64,000 bases of DNA from Auriscalpium vulgare (Eukaryota > Basidiomycota > Agaricomycetes > Russulales > Auriscalpiaceae), in NCBI GenBank assembly GCA_019915015.1, contig JAHBBC010000016.1, forward strand, positions 310,001 to 374,000. Reading direction: 5' to 3'. Every line of letters begins with the position of its first letter. The first letter of the stretch is position 1. Position numbers and translations under genes: made by a program. Positions 62,801-64,000 of the stretch are shown piece after piece. The notes below the pieces were generated by a model, which saw only the letters and a program-made list of their open reading frames with translations, ran no database searches and had not been told where the DNA came from.

Positions 62801-64000
62801 ATGGGTATGTTTTCCGCCCAGCACCCGCCCAGGTCTCCTGCTGAAGTTCTCCAGATGTCCGGAACAGAGATGCACCAACCAAACGTTTCTCCCTCTACAA
62901 CATCTCTTGCATCATCAACCACAGAAACACCGCGCGAAGGCCTACCGGGCAAGGCAGGCCCGTTTGTCGGCACGGAAAAGGGCACGGAAAGTAAAGGGCC
63001 GTCTTGCAAGTGCAAGCCACTTCCCGACGGCAAGCATGGGAGAAACCTTGTCGTCTGTATCGACGGCACGTCCAATCGGTTTAGCTTAAAGGTTCGCTTT
63101 CTCGCTTTCCCTCATAGCGATTTGCCTCACACAATGTCGCTCGCCGGTCTGTAGAACACCAACGTTCTTGAACTGTACAGCCGTCTCCACAAGGACGAGT
63201 CGCAACTCGCATACTACAGCAGTGGAGTTGGGGCCTCTGTAAAGGATTCGTCTTTGAAACAGAAGATTAAGCAAACCATCGATACCGCGATTGCCTGGTG
63301 AGTTATTCGGGTTCGTGCAATATTTGTTTCTCTCATCGATGTTGCATAGGAACTTCAAGGAGATTGTGCTCGACGCATACCAGTGGCTGTGCGAGAATTA
63401 TCAGCCTGGAGACCGGATTTTTTTGTTCGGTGAGCCGCTCTGCAAGTCCTGTTTGACACTTCTGACGTCAAAATGCCCACTGTAGGTTTTTCTCGCGGAG
63501 CCTACCAAGCCCGCGTGATCGCCGGCATGATAGAGAAGGTGGGCAGTTTCACTGTGGTGCAGACCAAAGCCATACTCAGTTTGTCCCTGCTCAGGTCGGT
63601 CTCCTCCATAAGGGACATAAGTAATAGCCAAATTCCCTTGTACGTCGTCTCCAAGCGCATGGGTGGCACCGCCTGAAGCACCACCAGCGCATATGAGCAT
63701 TACGTCTCGATTACCAGGAGCCAAACAGGAAGTACTTCAGTACCACCCACGGAGCAGGACGACGATATCAAGAGTCCAAAGGACCCTGGTTACGCGGAGC
63801 GGCTCTGTAGTAGCTTCAAAAATACGATGTCACAAAAGGATGTAAGAGTCCACTTCGTTGGCGTATGGTGGGTCTCTTATAAGATGTCTTCCGATGGGTG
63901 CCTTACACAGTAATTTCATCATAGGGATACGGTGTCGTCCATCTGGTTTGCGCGAGATACAAGCCTACCAGAGACGACGACGGGCATGTTGCATGTCTGT
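62801..64000 (+). CDS. DUF2235 (Tle1-like alpha/beta hydrolase) protein, 3' end beyond window
   Basis: Fungal DUF2235 proteins have an alpha/beta-hydrolase fold related to the Tle1 phospholipase catalytic domain. ATG at 62801 (MGMFSAQHPPRSPAEV). Exons: 62801-63091 ending NLVVCIDGTSNRFSLK; 63155-63297 NTNVLELYSRLHKDESQ ... YYSSGVGAS; 63350-63431 FKEIVLDAYQWLCENYQPGD; 63486-63538 GFSRGAYQARVIAGMIEK with the nucleophile elbow GFSRG; then VGLLHKG, QIPFAYEHYVSITRS, VHFVGVWDTVSSIWFARDTS, cut by the window end. The IDGT and GVWDTV motifs supply the usual acidic residues. In the exon near 63595-63645 the stretches VGLLHKG and NSQIPF lie in different frames, one base apart, which may mean a frameshift or an extra splice. 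Confidence 0.8.

Noticed and set aside
1..64000. CRISPR arrays, bacterial operons, rRNA genes and tRNA genes
   Set aside because: Introns and gene families are fungal; I saw no regular spaced repeats, rRNA sequence or convincing tRNA cloverleaf, though a tRNA scan was not possible by eye.

Overview
The window is nuclear DNA of a filamentous basidiomycete, most likely a wood- or litter-decay Agaricomycete. It is GC-rich, almost every gene is cut by 45-65 nt introns with GT..AG borders, and several families are typical of mushrooms (DUF6533 membrane proteins, a DUF6589-like transposase, RecQ-like helicases, an Agaricomycete-type Gypsy pol). All calls come from reading the sequence; family names rest on recognised motifs, not on searches.

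Layout. 1-6410: 3' part of a secreted FAD-linked oxidoreductase, then two tandem membrane-anchored aspartic peptidases on the minus strand. 7143-27220: a nested mobile region. The outer element is a DNA transposon of about 6 kb before it was interrupted, with ~39 bp terminal inverted repeats. It carries a RecQ-like helicase (plus strand) and a convergent 962-aa DUF6589-like DDE transposase (minus strand). A 14,095-bp Gypsy LTR retrotransposon (8906-23000, minus orientation) with two identical 715-bp LTRs and a 4-bp target duplication (CCAC) sits inside the helicase gene. Removing it with one target copy restores an open helicase frame.

The Gypsy element is unusual. Gag and pol lie in different frames with a G GGT TTT slip site just before the gag stop. 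Between pol and the 3' LTR is a 5.8-kb block holding three intact, intron-containing genes in the antisense direction. All three begin with a 46-49 codon exon closed by a phase-0 intron. The third encodes a Zn(II)2Cys6-like cysteine cluster. A 15-16 nt polypurine-tract-like sequence recurs at the LTR border and between or beside these genes. A nonamer TTCG(G/C)CGAA is scattered through LTRs, gag, pol and antisense genes, in different reading frames. This looks like a retrotransposon with an accessory gene array and dispersed cis sites, possibly self-regulatory or anti-silencing; that role is inference.

27304-64000: ordinary euchromatic genes. They include an anchored coiled-coil protein (27304-28755) with a paralogue at 60313-61834, an Adp1-like ABC transporter, two short-chain dehydrogenases, a POF1-like NMN adenylyltransferase, a 2-oxoglutarate/Fe(II) dioxygenase with three broken relatives nearby, a PEX11-like protein, an alpha/beta hydrolase, a DUF6533 protein, a SAC7-like RhoGAP, a membrane-anchored GH17 beta-1,3-glucanase, a proline/acid-rich protein whose start codon seems split by an intron, and a DUF2235 protein running off the right end. 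A 3.3-kb stretch (43808-47129) is gene-poor and holds only a possible decayed kinase-like relic.
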